From NCBI GenBank assembly GCA_964393275.1, contig CAYMTA010000005.1, positions 62,001 to 126,000 on the forward strand: a stretch of 64,000 bases of DNA, given 5' to 3'. Origin of the DNA: SLRI01 sp964393275. GTDB lineage: Bacteria; Pseudomonadota; Alphaproteobacteria; Geminicoccales; Geminicoccaceae. The position numbers were made by a program, and so were the translations under genes. Shown here in pieces: positions 16,599-25,620 of this stretch (positions are counted from its first letter, which is position 1; the number at the start of each line of letters is the position of its first letter). A model generated the notes under the pieces. That model did no database searches and was not told the DNA's origin. It saw only the letters and a program-made list of their open reading frames with translations.

Positions 16599-18416
16599 AT
16601 GAGCGAGCGGCGGGGTTCGGCCGAGGGGAGCGAGCTCGGCGAGGCGTTGCCAGCCGGCGTGACACCGGCGGACGTGCGGGCACAGCTCAAGCGCATCCTC
16701 GCCAGCCCCGCGTTCGACGCCTCGGAGCGCAACCGCCGCTTTCTCGAGCATGTTGTCGAGGAAACCCTTGCCGGCCGCGGTGAGCGGATCAAGGCCTATT
16801 GCATAGCACTAGCGGTATTCGGTCGCGACGAGAGCTTCGATGCGCAGGCCGATCCCATCGTCCGCATCGAGGCGAGCCGCCTCAGGCGTAGCCTCGAGCG
16901 GTACTACCTCCTTGCCGGCCCGGACGATCCGATACGCATCGCCATCCCCAAGGGCGGCTACATGGCGTGCTTCTCCGCTACCGGGACGGATGACGCCACC
17001 ATGGTGGCCACGGCACCGGTCGATGACCCGGCGCCGCCCCGGGTCCGGACAGGCCGGCTCCTTGCGGCCCTGGCGATCGGGCTCCTGCTGGTCGGGATCG
17101 GACTGGCCGGCGGATGGGCGCTCAGGGCCTATTGGCCAAGGCCGACGACCATCGTCGGCCACGCCGCGGCGCATGGCCCGGTCGTTCTGGTGGTGCCGTT
17201 CGAGGACGATGGCAGCCCTGCGCCAAACGCCATGCTGGTGAAGGGCTTCAGCCGCGAGGTGGTGGCCGGGCTGACCCGCTTCGGCGGGCTCACCGTGTTC
17301 GACGCGGAGGCGGCCGGACGTGCCCTGGGCGAGACCGACGAGCAACGTCTGGCGGCGCGGGTGGGCGCCGAGCTCATCCTGAGTGGGGGGGTGAGCGTCT
17401 CGGCCGATCGCTTCGCCGTGACCGCCTCGCTCATCGACAGCGCCAGCGGCCGCCAGGTCTGGTCCGGGCGGTTCGACGGCGGCGCCACCGCCGCCTCGAT
17501 CATCGCCGTGCGCGACCGGCTGGCGGATCGCGTGGTCGAGGAGATCGCCCAGCCCTATGGCATCCTCTTCAGCACGCAGGTGCGCGAGCAGGAGGGCAAG
17601 GCGCCCACGGACCTCACATCCTATGAATGCGTGCTGCGCTTTCACCAGTACTGGCGCGAGCCGAATGCCGACGGCCATGGTCCGGTGCGCCAATGCCTCG
17701 AGCGCGCGGTCCTGGCCGATCCGGACTACCCCCAGGCACAGGCTGCGCTGGCGCTGGTCCTGGCCGACGGCTACCGCCTCGGCTTCGATCCGGCCGGCGA
17801 AGAGACGCTGCCCCGGGCGCTGGCGCTGGCCCGTCGGGCCGTCGAACTGGCGCCGGCCGACAGCCAGGGCTACGAGGCGCTGCAGCTCGTCTATTGGCTG
17901 ATGAACGATGTCGAGCGCAGCCTCGCCGCCGGCGAGCGCGGCCTCGACCTCAACCCCAACGACACCGAGCTTCTGGCCGAGCTCGGCCGGCGCTACTGCC
18001 TGCGGGGCATGTTCGACATCGGCGTGCCGATGATCGACGAGGCCTTCGAGCGCAACCCGATCCTGCCGGGACAATACCGGCTCGGACTCTTTCTCGCCCG
18101 CTACGCGGCGGACGACTACGCGGCCGCCCTGATCGAGGCCAAGAGGATCGGCATCCCGGACACCGTCTTCGGCCACATCGCGCTGGCCATGGCCCATGCG
18201 AAGCTCGGGCAGGCCGACGAAGCCAGGGCCGCGGTGGATCGGATTCTCGCCATCGACCCGGCCTACGGCGATCATGTTCGCCAGGACCTCGCCAAGCGGA
18301 ACGTCGCGCCGGAGCTGATCGAGGCAGTGGCCGGCGGGCTGCGCCTGGCGGGGCTCGAGGTCGCCGAGGCGCCACGCGCCTCGAGCTATTGGCCGGCGGC
18401 GCCATTGCGCCAGTAG
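16599..18416 (+). CDS. Adenylate-cyclase-like membrane TPR regulator without a cyclase domain
   Basis: 605 residues. Residues 25-125 form the conserved domain seen in many alphaproteobacterial proteins annotated as adenylate cyclase (FDASERNRRFLEHVVEE, RIKAYCIALAVFGRDESFD, DPIVRIEASRLRRSLERYY, IPKGGY), probably a winged-helix-like module. One membrane helix follows at about 153-177. A FlgO/TolB-like domain (VVLVVPFEDD... LSGGVSVSADRFAVTASLIDS) and tetratricopeptide repeats make up the periplasmic part. No nucleotide cyclase catalytic motif is present. It sits 85 nt upstream of the exported-protein cluster and is co-directional, so it could regulate that cluster; this is inference. Start chosen for its GGAGAG site. 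Confidence 0.75.
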   Translation: MSERRGSAEGSELGEALPAGVTPADVRAQLKRILASPAFDASERNRRFLEHVVEETLAGRGERIKAYCIALAVFGRDESFDAQADPIVRIEASRLRRSLERYYLLAGPDDPIRIAIPKGGYMACFSATGTDDATMVATAPVDDPAPPRVRTGRLLAALAIGLLLVGIGLAGGWALRAYWPRPTTIVGHAAAHGPVVLVVPFEDDGSPAPNAMLVKGFSREVVAGLTRFGGLTVFDAEAAGRALGETDEQRLAARVGAELILSGGVSVSADRFAVTASLIDSASGRQVWSGRFDGGATAASIIAVRDRLADRVVEEIAQPYGILFSTQVREQEGKAPTDLTSYECVLRFHQYWREPNADGHGPVRQCLERAVLADPDYPQAQAALALVLADGYRLGFDPAGEETLPRALALARRAVELAPADSQGYEALQLVYWLMNDVERSLAAGERGLDLNPNDTELLAELGRRYCLRGMFDIGVPMIDEAFERNPILPGQYRLGLFLARYAADDYAAALIEAKRIGIPDTVFGHIALAMAHAKLGQADEARAAVDRILAIDPAYGDHVRQDLAKRNVAPELIEAVAGGLRLAGLEVAEAPRASSYWPAAPLRQ

Positions 18417-18501
18417 CTTACAGCAACGTACTTCGCTCGCTGGCCGGCCGGCGGATCAATACCGGCTCTCCGACGCCCACGCTCTCCACGGAGCTGCCAC
18501 G

Positions 18502-19284
18502 GTGAACCGATTCTCCGCCACAACCATCGCGGCGCTGGGACTGGCAGCATGCTGGGGCGTGTCGCCGGCTTCGGCCCAGGAGACGACCGAGGCGGTGCCG
18601 GCGGAGGGGGGCTGGTCCTTCGCGCTGACGCCTTACGCCTGGTTCATCGCGATAAAGGGCGACGTGGCGACGTTCAAGGGTGCCCCGCCCATCAACGTCG
18701 ATGCGGATTTCAGCGACATCATCGACCAGACCAACGGTGCTGTGCTGCTGGCCGGTGAGGCGCGGCGGGACCGCTTCGGCCTGCTCTTCGACATCAATTA
18801 CCTCGATCTCTCCGGCAAGGGTGACACGCCCGGCCAGCTGTTCGGCGACGCCGAGATGGACAGCCGCACGCTGTTCTCCGACATCGCCGGCTTCTACGAG
18901 GTGGGCCGCGACGATCTCTTCAGCCTCGACCTCTATGCCGGTGCCCGGCTCTGGTATGTCGACACCGAGGTCAACTTGCGCGCCGGCCTGTTGCCCAACC
19001 GCACCGACCAGAACAGCGAGGCCTGGGCCGACCCGCTCGTCGGGGTGCGCGGCCAGGCACTGCTCGGCCACGGCTTTTTCCTCCAGGGCGCCGCCGATTA
19101 CGGCGGGTTCCACGTCGGCTCGAAAAACACCTGGCAAGTGCTCGGAACGCTCGGCTACGACTTCAACGACCGACTCTCCGCGCGGGCCGGCTATCGCTAT
19201 CTGTCCGTCGACTACGAGGACAACGGCTTCGTCTGGGATGTCGACATTCACGGGCCGATCATCGGCCTGACTTGGCGTTTTTGA
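18502..19284 (+). CDS. Outer-membrane beta-barrel protein, function unknown
   Basis: 260 residues with a signal peptide (cleavage after PASA, near residue 25). The mature part alternates polar and aromatic residues in short strands (WSFALTPYAWFIAIKGD, FGLLFDINYLDLSG, LDLYAGARLWYVDTEVNL) and ends in IIGLTWRF, a terminal Phe strand typical of outer-membrane barrels. It begins with GTG after a GGAG site. First gene of a string of exported proteins; short spacing to the arylsulfatase suggests cotranscription. It could be a pore or a structural partner for sulfated substrates, but the sequence does not decide this. Confidence 0.8.
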   Translation: MNRFSATTIAALGLAACWGVSPASAQETTEAVPAEGGWSFALTPYAWFIAIKGDVATFKGAPPINVDADFSDIIDQTNGAVLLAGEARRDRFGLLFDINYLDLSGKGDTPGQLFGDAEMDSRTLFSDIAGFYEVGRDDLFSLDLYAGARLWYVDTEVNLRAGLLPNRTDQNSEAWADPLVGVRGQALLGHGFFLQGAADYGGFHVGSKNTWQVLGTLGYDFNDRLSARAGYRYLSVDYEDNGFVWDVDIHGPIIGLTWRF

Positions 19285-19315
19285 GGCAGCCACAGGAAGC
19301 AGAGGAGACGCGGCT

Positions 19316-21880
19316 ATGACCGGCAAGCACCATCTCACATTAGGCCTGGGCCTGATGCTTCTGGCCGCCAGCTCGGCGCAGGCGCAGCAGGTCACGGGCA
19401 CATTGGGCTCGCCCTCGGCGACGACCACGATTCCTGGCAACCAGTTGCCGGCGCCGGCACCGCCTTTCGGCGGCGTGATCAAGGACGACGCCCTCCAATC
19501 GAAGGCCTGGTGGCCGCCCCGTGTCGTGCCACCAGAGGGCGCTCCCAACATCCTGCTCATCATGACCGACGACGCCGGGTTCGCCGTGCCGAGCACGTTC
19601 GGCGGCGTCATCCCGACGCCGACGATGGATCGCATTGCCGAGGAGGGTCTGCGCTACAATCGTGTTTTCTCCACCTCGCTCTGCTCGCCGACGCGCGCGG
19701 CCTTGATCACCGGGCGCAACCATCATTCGGTCGGCTTCGGCGTGATCGCCGAGCAGGCCACGGGCTTTCCGGGCTACGACAGCGTCATCGGCGTGGACAA
19801 CGCCACGATTGGCCGCATCCTGCGCGACAACGGCTACGCGACCTCGTGGTTCGGCAAGGATCACAACACGCCGTCCTATCAGGCGAGCCAGGTCGGGCCG
19901 TTCGACCAGTGGCCGACCGGCATGGGCTTCGATTATTTCTACGGGTTCGTCGGCGGTGACGCCAACCAGTGGGGGCCGAACCTGTTCCGCAACACCACGC
20001 AGATCTACCCCTTCGAGGCCCACAAGGGCACGCTGGAGATGGACAGGAACGACTCGGCGATCTGGCCGGTGAGCGGCGAGGAGAGCTCCTGGAACCTGGT
20101 CACCGCGATGGCCGACGATGCCATCGACTGGATGACGCGGATCCACCAGACAAATCCCAGCCAGCCGATCTTCATGCACTACGTGCCGGGCGCCACCCAC
20201 GCGCCGCACCACCCGACCAAGGAATGGGTGGACAAGATCCACGCCATGCATCTGTTCGACGACGGCTACGAGAAGCTGCGCGAGCGCATCTTCGCCAACC
20301 AGCAGAAGCTCGGCGTCATCCCCGAGGGTCTGGAGCTTGCGCCCTGGCCGGATGACATCCTGACGCCCTGGGACAAGCTCACGCCGGAGGCGCAGAAGCT
20401 CTACATTCGCCAGGTGGAGGTGTTCGCCGCCTACGCGGCCTACAATGATCATGAGATCGGCCGCGTGATCCAGGCCTTCGAGGACCTGGGCAAGCTCGAC
20501 AACACGATCGTCATCTACCAGAACGGCGACAACGGCACGAGCGCGGAGGGCGGGCCGGAAGGCACCTTCAACGAGGTCGCCTTCTTCAACGGCGTGCGGC
20601 CGTCCGTGGAGGAGCAGACGAGGTTCTACGACGCCTGGGGCACGGAGCTCGCCTACAACCATATGTCGGCCGGCTGGTCCTGGGCCTTCGACACGCCCTT
20701 CGACTGGTTCAAGCAGAACGCCAGCCGGCTCGGCGGCACCAACCAGAACATGGTCATCTCGTGGCCGGCGCGCATCAAGGACAAGGGCGGCCTGCGCACG
20801 CAGTTCATGCACGTGATCGACTACGTGCCGACGATCCTGGAGCTGACCGGCATCGCCGCACCGCAATATGTCGACGGCATCGAGCAGAAGCCGATCGAAG
20901 GCACCAGCTTCGCCTACACCCTGGATGCGGCCAACGCCGAGGCGCCGTCACGGCACACGCGGCAGTATTTCGAGATGATGGGCCAGTGGGCGATGTACGA
21001 CGAGGGCTGGCTGCTGAGCACCAAGGTCAACCGGACGCCCTGGGATGCCTACAGCCCGGCCAACCCGGATCCGCTCAACAACCAGGTGTTCCAGCTCTAC
21101 AACCTGAACGAGAGCTGGAACCAGACCGATGACGTCGCGGCGGCGCATCCCGAGAAGGTTGCGGAGCTGCGGGCCAAGTTCCTCGAGGACGCGAAGAAGT
21201 ACCAGGTCCTGCCGCTGGATGCCTCGGTCGGGGCAAGGGTCGCGGCGGCGCGCCCGAGCCTGACGGCGGGCCGCACGGAGCTGGTCTACACCCGACCCAT
21301 GACCGGCCTGCCGCAGGGCGATGCCCCGTATCTGCTCGACACCTCCTACACGATCACGGCCGACATCACCGTCCCGGAGGGTGGTGCGGAGGGCATGATC
21401 GTGACCTCGGGCGGGCGCTTCGCGGGCTTCGGCTTCTACCTGCTCGAGGGCAAGCCGGTCTTCCTCTGGAACCTGGTGGACCTCGAGCGGCCGAGATGGG
21501 CGGCGCCGGAGGCGCTCGAGCCCGGCCGGCACGTCCTGGAGTTCGACTTCGTCTACGAGGGCCTCGGCGTCGGCACGATGGCGTACAACAACTTCACCGG
21601 CATCGGCCGGCCGGGCACGGGCACGCTGAAGGTGGACGGCAAGGTGGTCGACACGCAGAAAATGGGCAAGACGATCCCCATCATCCTGCAGTGGGACGAG
21701 AGCTTCGACATCGGCTCCGACACCATCACCGGCGTGAACGACGCCGACTACCGGCCGCCCTTCCCGCTGACCGCCGAGCTCAACAAGCTGACGATCACGA
21801 TCGATCGGCCACAGTTGTCACCCAAGGACATCAAGGAGCTCGAGGAAGCCATGAAGAAGGTCGACGCCGGCCGGGAGTGA
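19316..21880 (+). CDS. Periplasmic arylsulfatase (type I, formylglycine-dependent)
   Basis: 854 residues with a signal peptide ending at AQA (about residue 23). Type I sulfatases hydrolyse sulfate esters with a Cys-derived formylglycine. The site CSPTRAALITGRN is present with Cys123, and the metal-binding Asp pair lies in ILLIMTDDAGF (85-86). Further blocks such as GKDHNTPSYQ and NGDNGTSAEGGPEG fit the long AtsA-like family. The last 200 residues are an extra C-terminal domain (TSYTITADITVPEGGAEGMIVTSG) usual in this branch. It needs a formylglycine-generating enzyme, which is not encoded in the window. The substrate is unknown. Confidence 0.92.
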   Translation: MTGKHHLTLGLGLMLLAASSAQAQQVTGTLGSPSATTTIPGNQLPAPAPPFGGVIKDDALQSKAWWPPRVVPPEGAPNILLIMTDDAGFAVPSTFGGVIPTPTMDRIAEEGLRYNRVFSTSLCSPTRAALITGRNHHSVGFGVIAEQATGFPGYDSVIGVDNATIGRILRDNGYATSWFGKDHNTPSYQASQVGPFDQWPTGMGFDYFYGFVGGDANQWGPNLFRNTTQIYPFEAHKGTLEMDRNDSAIWPVSGEESSWNLVTAMADDAIDWMTRIHQTNPSQPIFMHYVPGATHAPHHPTKEWVDKIHAMHLFDDGYEKLRERIFANQQKLGVIPEGLELAPWPDDILTPWDKLTPEAQKLYIRQVEVFAAYAAYNDHEIGRVIQAFEDLGKLDNTIVIYQNGDNGTSAEGGPEGTFNEVAFFNGVRPSVEEQTRFYDAWGTELAYNHMSAGWSWAFDTPFDWFKQNASRLGGTNQNMVISWPARIKDKGGLRTQFMHVIDYVPTILELTGIAAPQYVDGIEQKPIEGTSFAYTLDAANAEAPSRHTRQYFEMMGQWAMYDEGWLLSTKVNRTPWDAYSPANPDPLNNQVFQLYNLNESWNQTDDVAAAHPEKVAELRAKFLEDAKKYQVLPLDASVGARVAAARPSLTAGRTELVYTRPMTGLPQGDAPYLLDTSYTITADITVPEGGAEGMIVTSGGRFAGFGFYLLEGKPVFLWNLVDLERPRWAAPEALEPGRHVLEFDFVYEGLGVGTMAYNNFTGIGRPGTGTLKVDGKVVDTQKMGKTIPIILQWDESFDIGSDTITGVNDADYRPPFPLTAELNKLTITIDRPQLSPKDIKELEEAMKKVDAGRE

Positions 21881-21900
21881 GCGGCGAGGGGGGCCGGCAA

Positions 21901-21932
21901 CCCGGCGAGCGTTGTGGCTTGCGCTCGCCGGG
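21901..21932. other. Stem-loop between arylsulfatase and the next gene
   Basis: CCCGGCGAGCG at 21901-21911 pairs perfectly with CGCTCGCCGGG at 21922-21932 around a 10 nt loop. No T tract follows, so it is more likely an mRNA-stabilising or attenuating hairpin inside the exported-protein operon than a full terminator. Confidence 0.6.
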
Positions 21933-21965
21933 GATGAATGAGCTTCAGTGGGGGAGAACGGGTCG

Positions 21966-22832
21966 GTGGTTTCGACGTTCCTGGCGAGATGCCTCGGACT
22001 GATCCTGGCGGCTCCGCTGCTCGCGGCGGGTGCCGTGCTGGCGGCGGAGCCGGCGGCACCGCCGGCAGCCGGCCCCAGCACGCTCGATCTCGCCAAGAAG
22101 GCCCAGAACCCGGTGGCCGACCTGATCAGCGTGCCGCTGCAGAGCAACTTCAACTTCGGCTACGGGGCGAAGGACGCGCCCGAGTCGAGCAGCACCCAGT
22201 ATCTGCTCAACATCCAGCCGGTGATCCCGATCTCGCTGGGGCAGAGCGGCTTCAACCTGATCACCCGGCCGATCATTCCGGTCATCCGCCAGCCCGACCT
22301 GATCGAGGGTGGCGAGACCTGGGGCATCGCCGATATCCAGATCCAGAGCTACCTGTCGCCGGCGGGCTCGAAGGAGCTTATCTGGGGTGTCGGCGGGGTG
22401 CTGCAGCCGCCGACCGCGACCGACGGGGACAAGCTCGGCACGCAGAAATGGAGCGCCGGGCCGGCGGCGGTGGTGCTGAGCATGCCGGGCAAGTGGGTGT
22501 TCGGTGCCTTGGCCACCCAGCTCTGGTCGTTCGCCGGCAAGAGCGACCGCGAGGATGTCAGCCAGACCCTGCTGCAGCCCTTCATCAACTACAATTTCGA
22601 CCATGGCTGGTACGTCTCCTCGGCCCCGATCATGACGGCGAACTGGAAGGCGGACGGCAACGACAACACCTTCACCGTGCCGATGGGCGGAGGCTTCGGC
22701 CGGCTGATCCGCATCGGCAAGCTGCCGGTCAACCTGCAGGCGCAGGCCTTCTACAACGTGGTCAAGCCCGACGACGATCCGACCGCGGACTGGACGCTTC
22801 GCCTGCAGATGCAGTTCCTGTTTCCGAAGTGA
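21966..22832 (+). CDS. Exported putative outer-membrane protein
   Basis: 288 residues with a signal peptide (core LGLILAAPLLAAGAVLAA). The mature protein has an aromatic, beta-rich pattern (QSNFNFGYG, ITRPIIPVIRQPD, WKADGNDNTFTVPMGGGFGRL) and ends LRLQMQFLFPK, which suggests an outer-membrane barrel of the type found next to DUF1254 proteins. GTG at 21966 has a GGGGAG site 9 nt upstream; an in-frame GTG at 21948 is the alternative. No catalytic motif is seen. It is flanked by the arylsulfatase and the DUF1254/DUF1214 gene. Confidence 0.7.
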   Translation: MVSTFLARCLGLILAAPLLAAGAVLAAEPAAPPAAGPSTLDLAKKAQNPVADLISVPLQSNFNFGYGAKDAPESSSTQYLLNIQPVIPISLGQSGFNLITRPIIPVIRQPDLIEGGETWGIADIQIQSYLSPAGSKELIWGVGGVLQPPTATDGDKLGTQKWSAGPAAVVLSMPGKWVFGALATQLWSFAGKSDREDVSQTLLQPFINYNFDHGWYVSSAPIMTANWKADGNDNTFTVPMGGGFGRLIRIGKLPVNLQAQAFYNVVKPDDDPTADWTLRLQMQFLFPK

Positions 22833-22900
22833 AGCGAATGGATCGGACCATCGATGGCAGAGCTCCCTTCCGGGAGCGACCAGGAAGGAGTGGAGCAGTC

Positions 22901-24439
22901 ATGCGCGTCACCCCGTCGATCCTCGGCGCGGCAGCGCTCGCCGGCATGCTCGCCTTGTCGCCGTCGGCCCTGCGGGCGCAGGCGCTCGACGGTCCGCCGG
23001 CCAGGCCCGAGCTGAAATTCTCCACCCCAATGCCGCCCGGCGTCCTCTCGCCGGACAAGGTCGAGACACGGCTCGGCACGCTGAAGTTCCTCGATGGCTT
23101 CCCGGACGCGGCGACCGCCGAGGTGCTCTTCGACAATCTCGACTTCCAGCGGGCGGTGCAGGCCTATCTGCTGGCGCTGCCGGCGGTCAACCAGGCCGCC
23201 AACCTGAAGGCGATCGCCTCGCTCGGCCCGGTCAACGCGACCGTCCCGATCTGGGAAGAGCTGGTCGACTCCCGCACCGTCGAGCTGACCGCCAACGACA
23301 ACACCCCCTACACCTGGTTCTGGATCGACCTCACCGACGGGCCGCTGGTCGTCGAGGTGCCGCCCAAGGTGCTCGGGCTGGTCGACGACATGTGGTACCG
23401 CTGGGTCGCCGATGTCGGCATCACCGGGAAGGACAAAGGCGAAGGCGGCAAGTACCTGTTCCTGCCGCCCGGCTTCGAGGGCGAGGTGCCTCCGGGCGAT
23501 TTCGTCGAGGTGGTGCATGCGCCGACCTATCGCCTCTGGATCCCGTGGCGCAGCTTCCTCGAGAACGGCGACCCCAAGCCCGGTGTCGATCTGGTAAAGG
23601 CGCACACAAGGATCCATGCGCCGGGGTCGGAGCCCAAGGCGCCGACCTTCGTCGACATGTCTACCAAGCCGTTCAACATGGTCGGCCCGGCCGACTATGG
23701 GTTTTGGGGGTTGCTGAACGAGGTGGTCCAGAAGGAGCCGGCAGGCTCCCTGGACGCGGTGACGCTCGGCTTCTTCGCCGCGATCGGCATCGAGAAGGGC
23801 AAGCCCTTCGCACCCGACGACCGCATGAAGGAGATCCTGACCGAGGCGGCAGCGGTCGGCGATGCGACGGCCCGGGCGATCGCGTTCCACACGCGCGACC
23901 GCGATGCCTACTACTACGCCGACAGCAACTGGCAGCTCCCCTTCGTCGGCGGCTACAGGTTCCAGTCGTCGCCGGGGGTGCTGAACCTCGACGGCTCGAC
24001 CTTCTTCTTCTTCATGGCAACCGGCGTGACGCCGGCCATGGAAGAGAAGATGGTGGGCCGCGGCTCGCAATACGCCTGGACCGCGCGGGACGCCGAGGGC
24101 AATGCGCTCGACGGCGGCAAGAGCTACCGCCTGCATCTGCCGAAGGACATCCCGGTCAAGGATTTCTGGTCGGTGATCCTCTACAGCGACCAGACGCGGT
24201 CGATGATCCAGACCGATCAGCGCTTCCCGAGCGTCAGCAGCCAGACCCAGGGCCTGCTCGTCAACGCCGACGGCTCGGTCGACGTCTGGTTTGGGCCCAC
24301 CGCGCCGGCCGGCAAGGAGAGGAACTGGGTGCAGACCGTGCCCGGCCAAGCCTGGAACACGATCCTCCGGCTCTACGGCCCGCTCGAGCCCTGGTTCGAC
24401 GGCTCGTGGAAGCCGGGCGAGATCGAGCCCCTGGGCTGA
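22901..24439 (+). CDS. Exported DUF1254/DUF1214 domain protein
   Basis: 512 residues with a signal peptide ending at LRA (about residue 26). The N-terminal half matches the DUF1254 pattern (FDNLDFQRAVQAYLLALPAVN, TANDNTPYTWFWIDLTDGPLVVEVPP, WYRWVADVG), and the C-terminal half the DUF1214 pattern (SYRLHLPKDIPVKDFWSVILYSDQTRSMIQ ... DGSVDVWFGPTAP, WNTILRLYGPLEPWFD). The function of these paired domains is not established; they are beta-rich secreted proteins. The ATG follows GGAG closely. Part of the exported-protein string. Confidence 0.88.
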   Translation: MRVTPSILGAAALAGMLALSPSALRAQALDGPPARPELKFSTPMPPGVLSPDKVETRLGTLKFLDGFPDAATAEVLFDNLDFQRAVQAYLLALPAVNQAANLKAIASLGPVNATVPIWEELVDSRTVELTANDNTPYTWFWIDLTDGPLVVEVPPKVLGLVDDMWYRWVADVGITGKDKGEGGKYLFLPPGFEGEVPPGDFVEVVHAPTYRLWIPWRSFLENGDPKPGVDLVKAHTRIHAPGSEPKAPTFVDMSTKPFNMVGPADYGFWGLLNEVVQKEPAGSLDAVTLGFFAAIGIEKGKPFAPDDRMKEILTEAAAVGDATARAIAFHTRDRDAYYYADSNWQLPFVGGYRFQSSPGVLNLDGSTFFFFMATGVTPAMEEKMVGRGSQYAWTARDAEGNALDGGKSYRLHLPKDIPVKDFWSVILYSDQTRSMIQTDQRFPSVSSQTQGLLVNADGSVDVWFGPTAPAGKERNWVQTVPGQAWNTILRLYGPLEPWFDGSWKPGEIEPLG

Positions 24440-24528
24440 GCCGGGCGGGATCGGCCAGATGCGGCGACAGAACCAGAAACCGGGCTTGCCCACGCCAATG
24501 CGGGCCGCCCCAGAGGGAGGATGATCCG

Positions 24529-25254
24529 ATGACGAACGCGACAACGGCCGCGCGGCGGCTCGCGGTGCTCGGGGGAGTGGCGCTGCTCGCCGCCTGCACC
24601 CAGAGCTCGAGCCAGATCGAGGACATGGCGATGCTGCCGAAGCCGCAGCTGATCGTGGTGCAGGATTTCGCCGTGCAGGCGGGCGAGGTGCAGCTCGATC
24701 CGGGCCTCAGCGGCACGATCGACGAGACGCTGAAGGCGAACGCGCTGCCGCCCAACACGACCGAGGAGGCCGAGGTCGGCCGCCAGGTTGCGGATGCCCT
24801 GGCCCAGAAGCTGGTGGTCGAGATCCGCGATCTCGGCTTCGAGGCCCGGCAGGGCCGCAGCCTGCCGGAAGGCGTCTCGTCGGGTCTCCTGATCACCGGC
24901 CAGTTCGTCAGCGTCGACCAGGGCAACCGGACCGAGCGGGTGACGATCGGGCTCGGTGCCGGCCGCTCGGACGTGCGCGTGCGTGCCCAGGTGTTCGAGG
25001 TGACGCCGAGCAGCCGCACGCTGGCCGACGAGATCGAGGTCGACGCCAAGAGCGGGTTGCAGCCGGGCATGGCGGAGACCATGGGTGCGGGCGCCATTGC
25101 CGGCCACTTCATCGCCTCGACCGTGGTCAGCGGCGGGCTGCAGGTCGCCGACGAGGCGCTCGGCACCTCGGTGGTCGCGGATTCCGACCGGGCGGCCAAG
25201 GGCATCGCCAAGCAGCTCGCGACGTTCTTCGGCGAGCAAGGCTGGACGAAGTAG
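24529..25254 (+). CDS. DUF4410-like lipoprotein
   Basis: 241 residues. The N-terminus RRLAVLGGVALLAACTQ is a lipoprotein signal with a lipobox LAAC, so the mature protein should be lipidated at Cys and held at the outer or inner membrane. The remaining sequence (QLIVVQDFAV, a central LLITGQFVSVDQGNRTERVTIGLGAG and a C-terminal VADSDRAAKGIAKQLATFF) fits the DUF4410 family of envelope lipoproteins. A GAGGGAGG ribosome site precedes the ATG. Function unknown. Confidence 0.8.
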   Translation: MTNATTAARRLAVLGGVALLAACTQSSSQIEDMAMLPKPQLIVVQDFAVQAGEVQLDPGLSGTIDETLKANALPPNTTEEAEVGRQVADALAQKLVVEIRDLGFEARQGRSLPEGVSSGLLITGQFVSVDQGNRTERVTIGLGAGRSDVRVRAQVFEVTPSSRTLADEIEVDAKSGLQPGMAETMGAGAIAGHFIASTVVSGGLQVADEALGTSVVADSDRAAKGIAKQLATFFGEQGWTK

Positions 25255-25269
25255 ACATGCAGGTGTGGG

Positions 25270-25289
25270 CCGGCACCACGCGGTGCCGG
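25270..25289. other. Stem-loop after the DUF4410 lipoprotein gene
   Basis: CCGGCACC and GGTGCCGG form a perfect 8 bp stem around ACGC, 15 nt after the lipoprotein stop. There is no T tract. A second intra-operon hairpin, like that at 21901. Confidence 0.5.
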
Positions 25290-25344
25290 TCCGCGGATCA
25301 CGGCAACTGGTAGCGACAACGAGCTGGATAGGGAGAACGGGACC

Positions 25345-25605
25345 ATGTTCAGGATGCTCGGGCTGGGGCTCGCCGGCGCCATCGCAATCGCCGCCTCGGC
25401 GGCCTCGGCGGCCTCGGCCCAGGAAGGAATGGCGATCGCGCGGGCCTGCGGCGGCGATATCGACAGGCTCTGCGCCGGTGTGCCGCCGGGCGAAGGCCGC
25501 ATCAAGGAGTGCATGAAGGCGCACATGACCGAGCTGTCGGCGCCGTGCCTCGACACGCTCCTGGGTGCGATCACCGCCGAGAAGGAGCCCGGCAAGTCCG
25601 GGTGA
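25345..25605 (+). CDS. Small exported cysteine-rich repeat protein
   Basis: 86 residues: a signal peptide (cleavage after ASA, about residue 25) and a single cysteine-rich module ARACGGDIDRLCAGVPPGEG ... ECMKAHMTELSAPCLDTL. Four cysteines with this spacing and the DIDRLC start match the Cys-rich repeat also present in Golgi apparatus protein 1 and in many proteobacterial secreted proteins. It should be disulfide-bonded in the periplasm. Role unknown; cotranscribed with its neighbours. Confidence 0.82.
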   Translation: MFRMLGLGLAGAIAIAASAASAASAQEGMAIARACGGDIDRLCAGVPPGEGRIKECMKAHMTELSAPCLDTLLGAITAEKEPGKSG

Positions 25606-25620
25606 ATGGAGGGAGTCGCC

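Noticed and set aside
16599..18416. Adenylate cyclase
   Set aside because: The N-terminal module is shared with proteins so annotated, but no cyclase catalytic domain is present.
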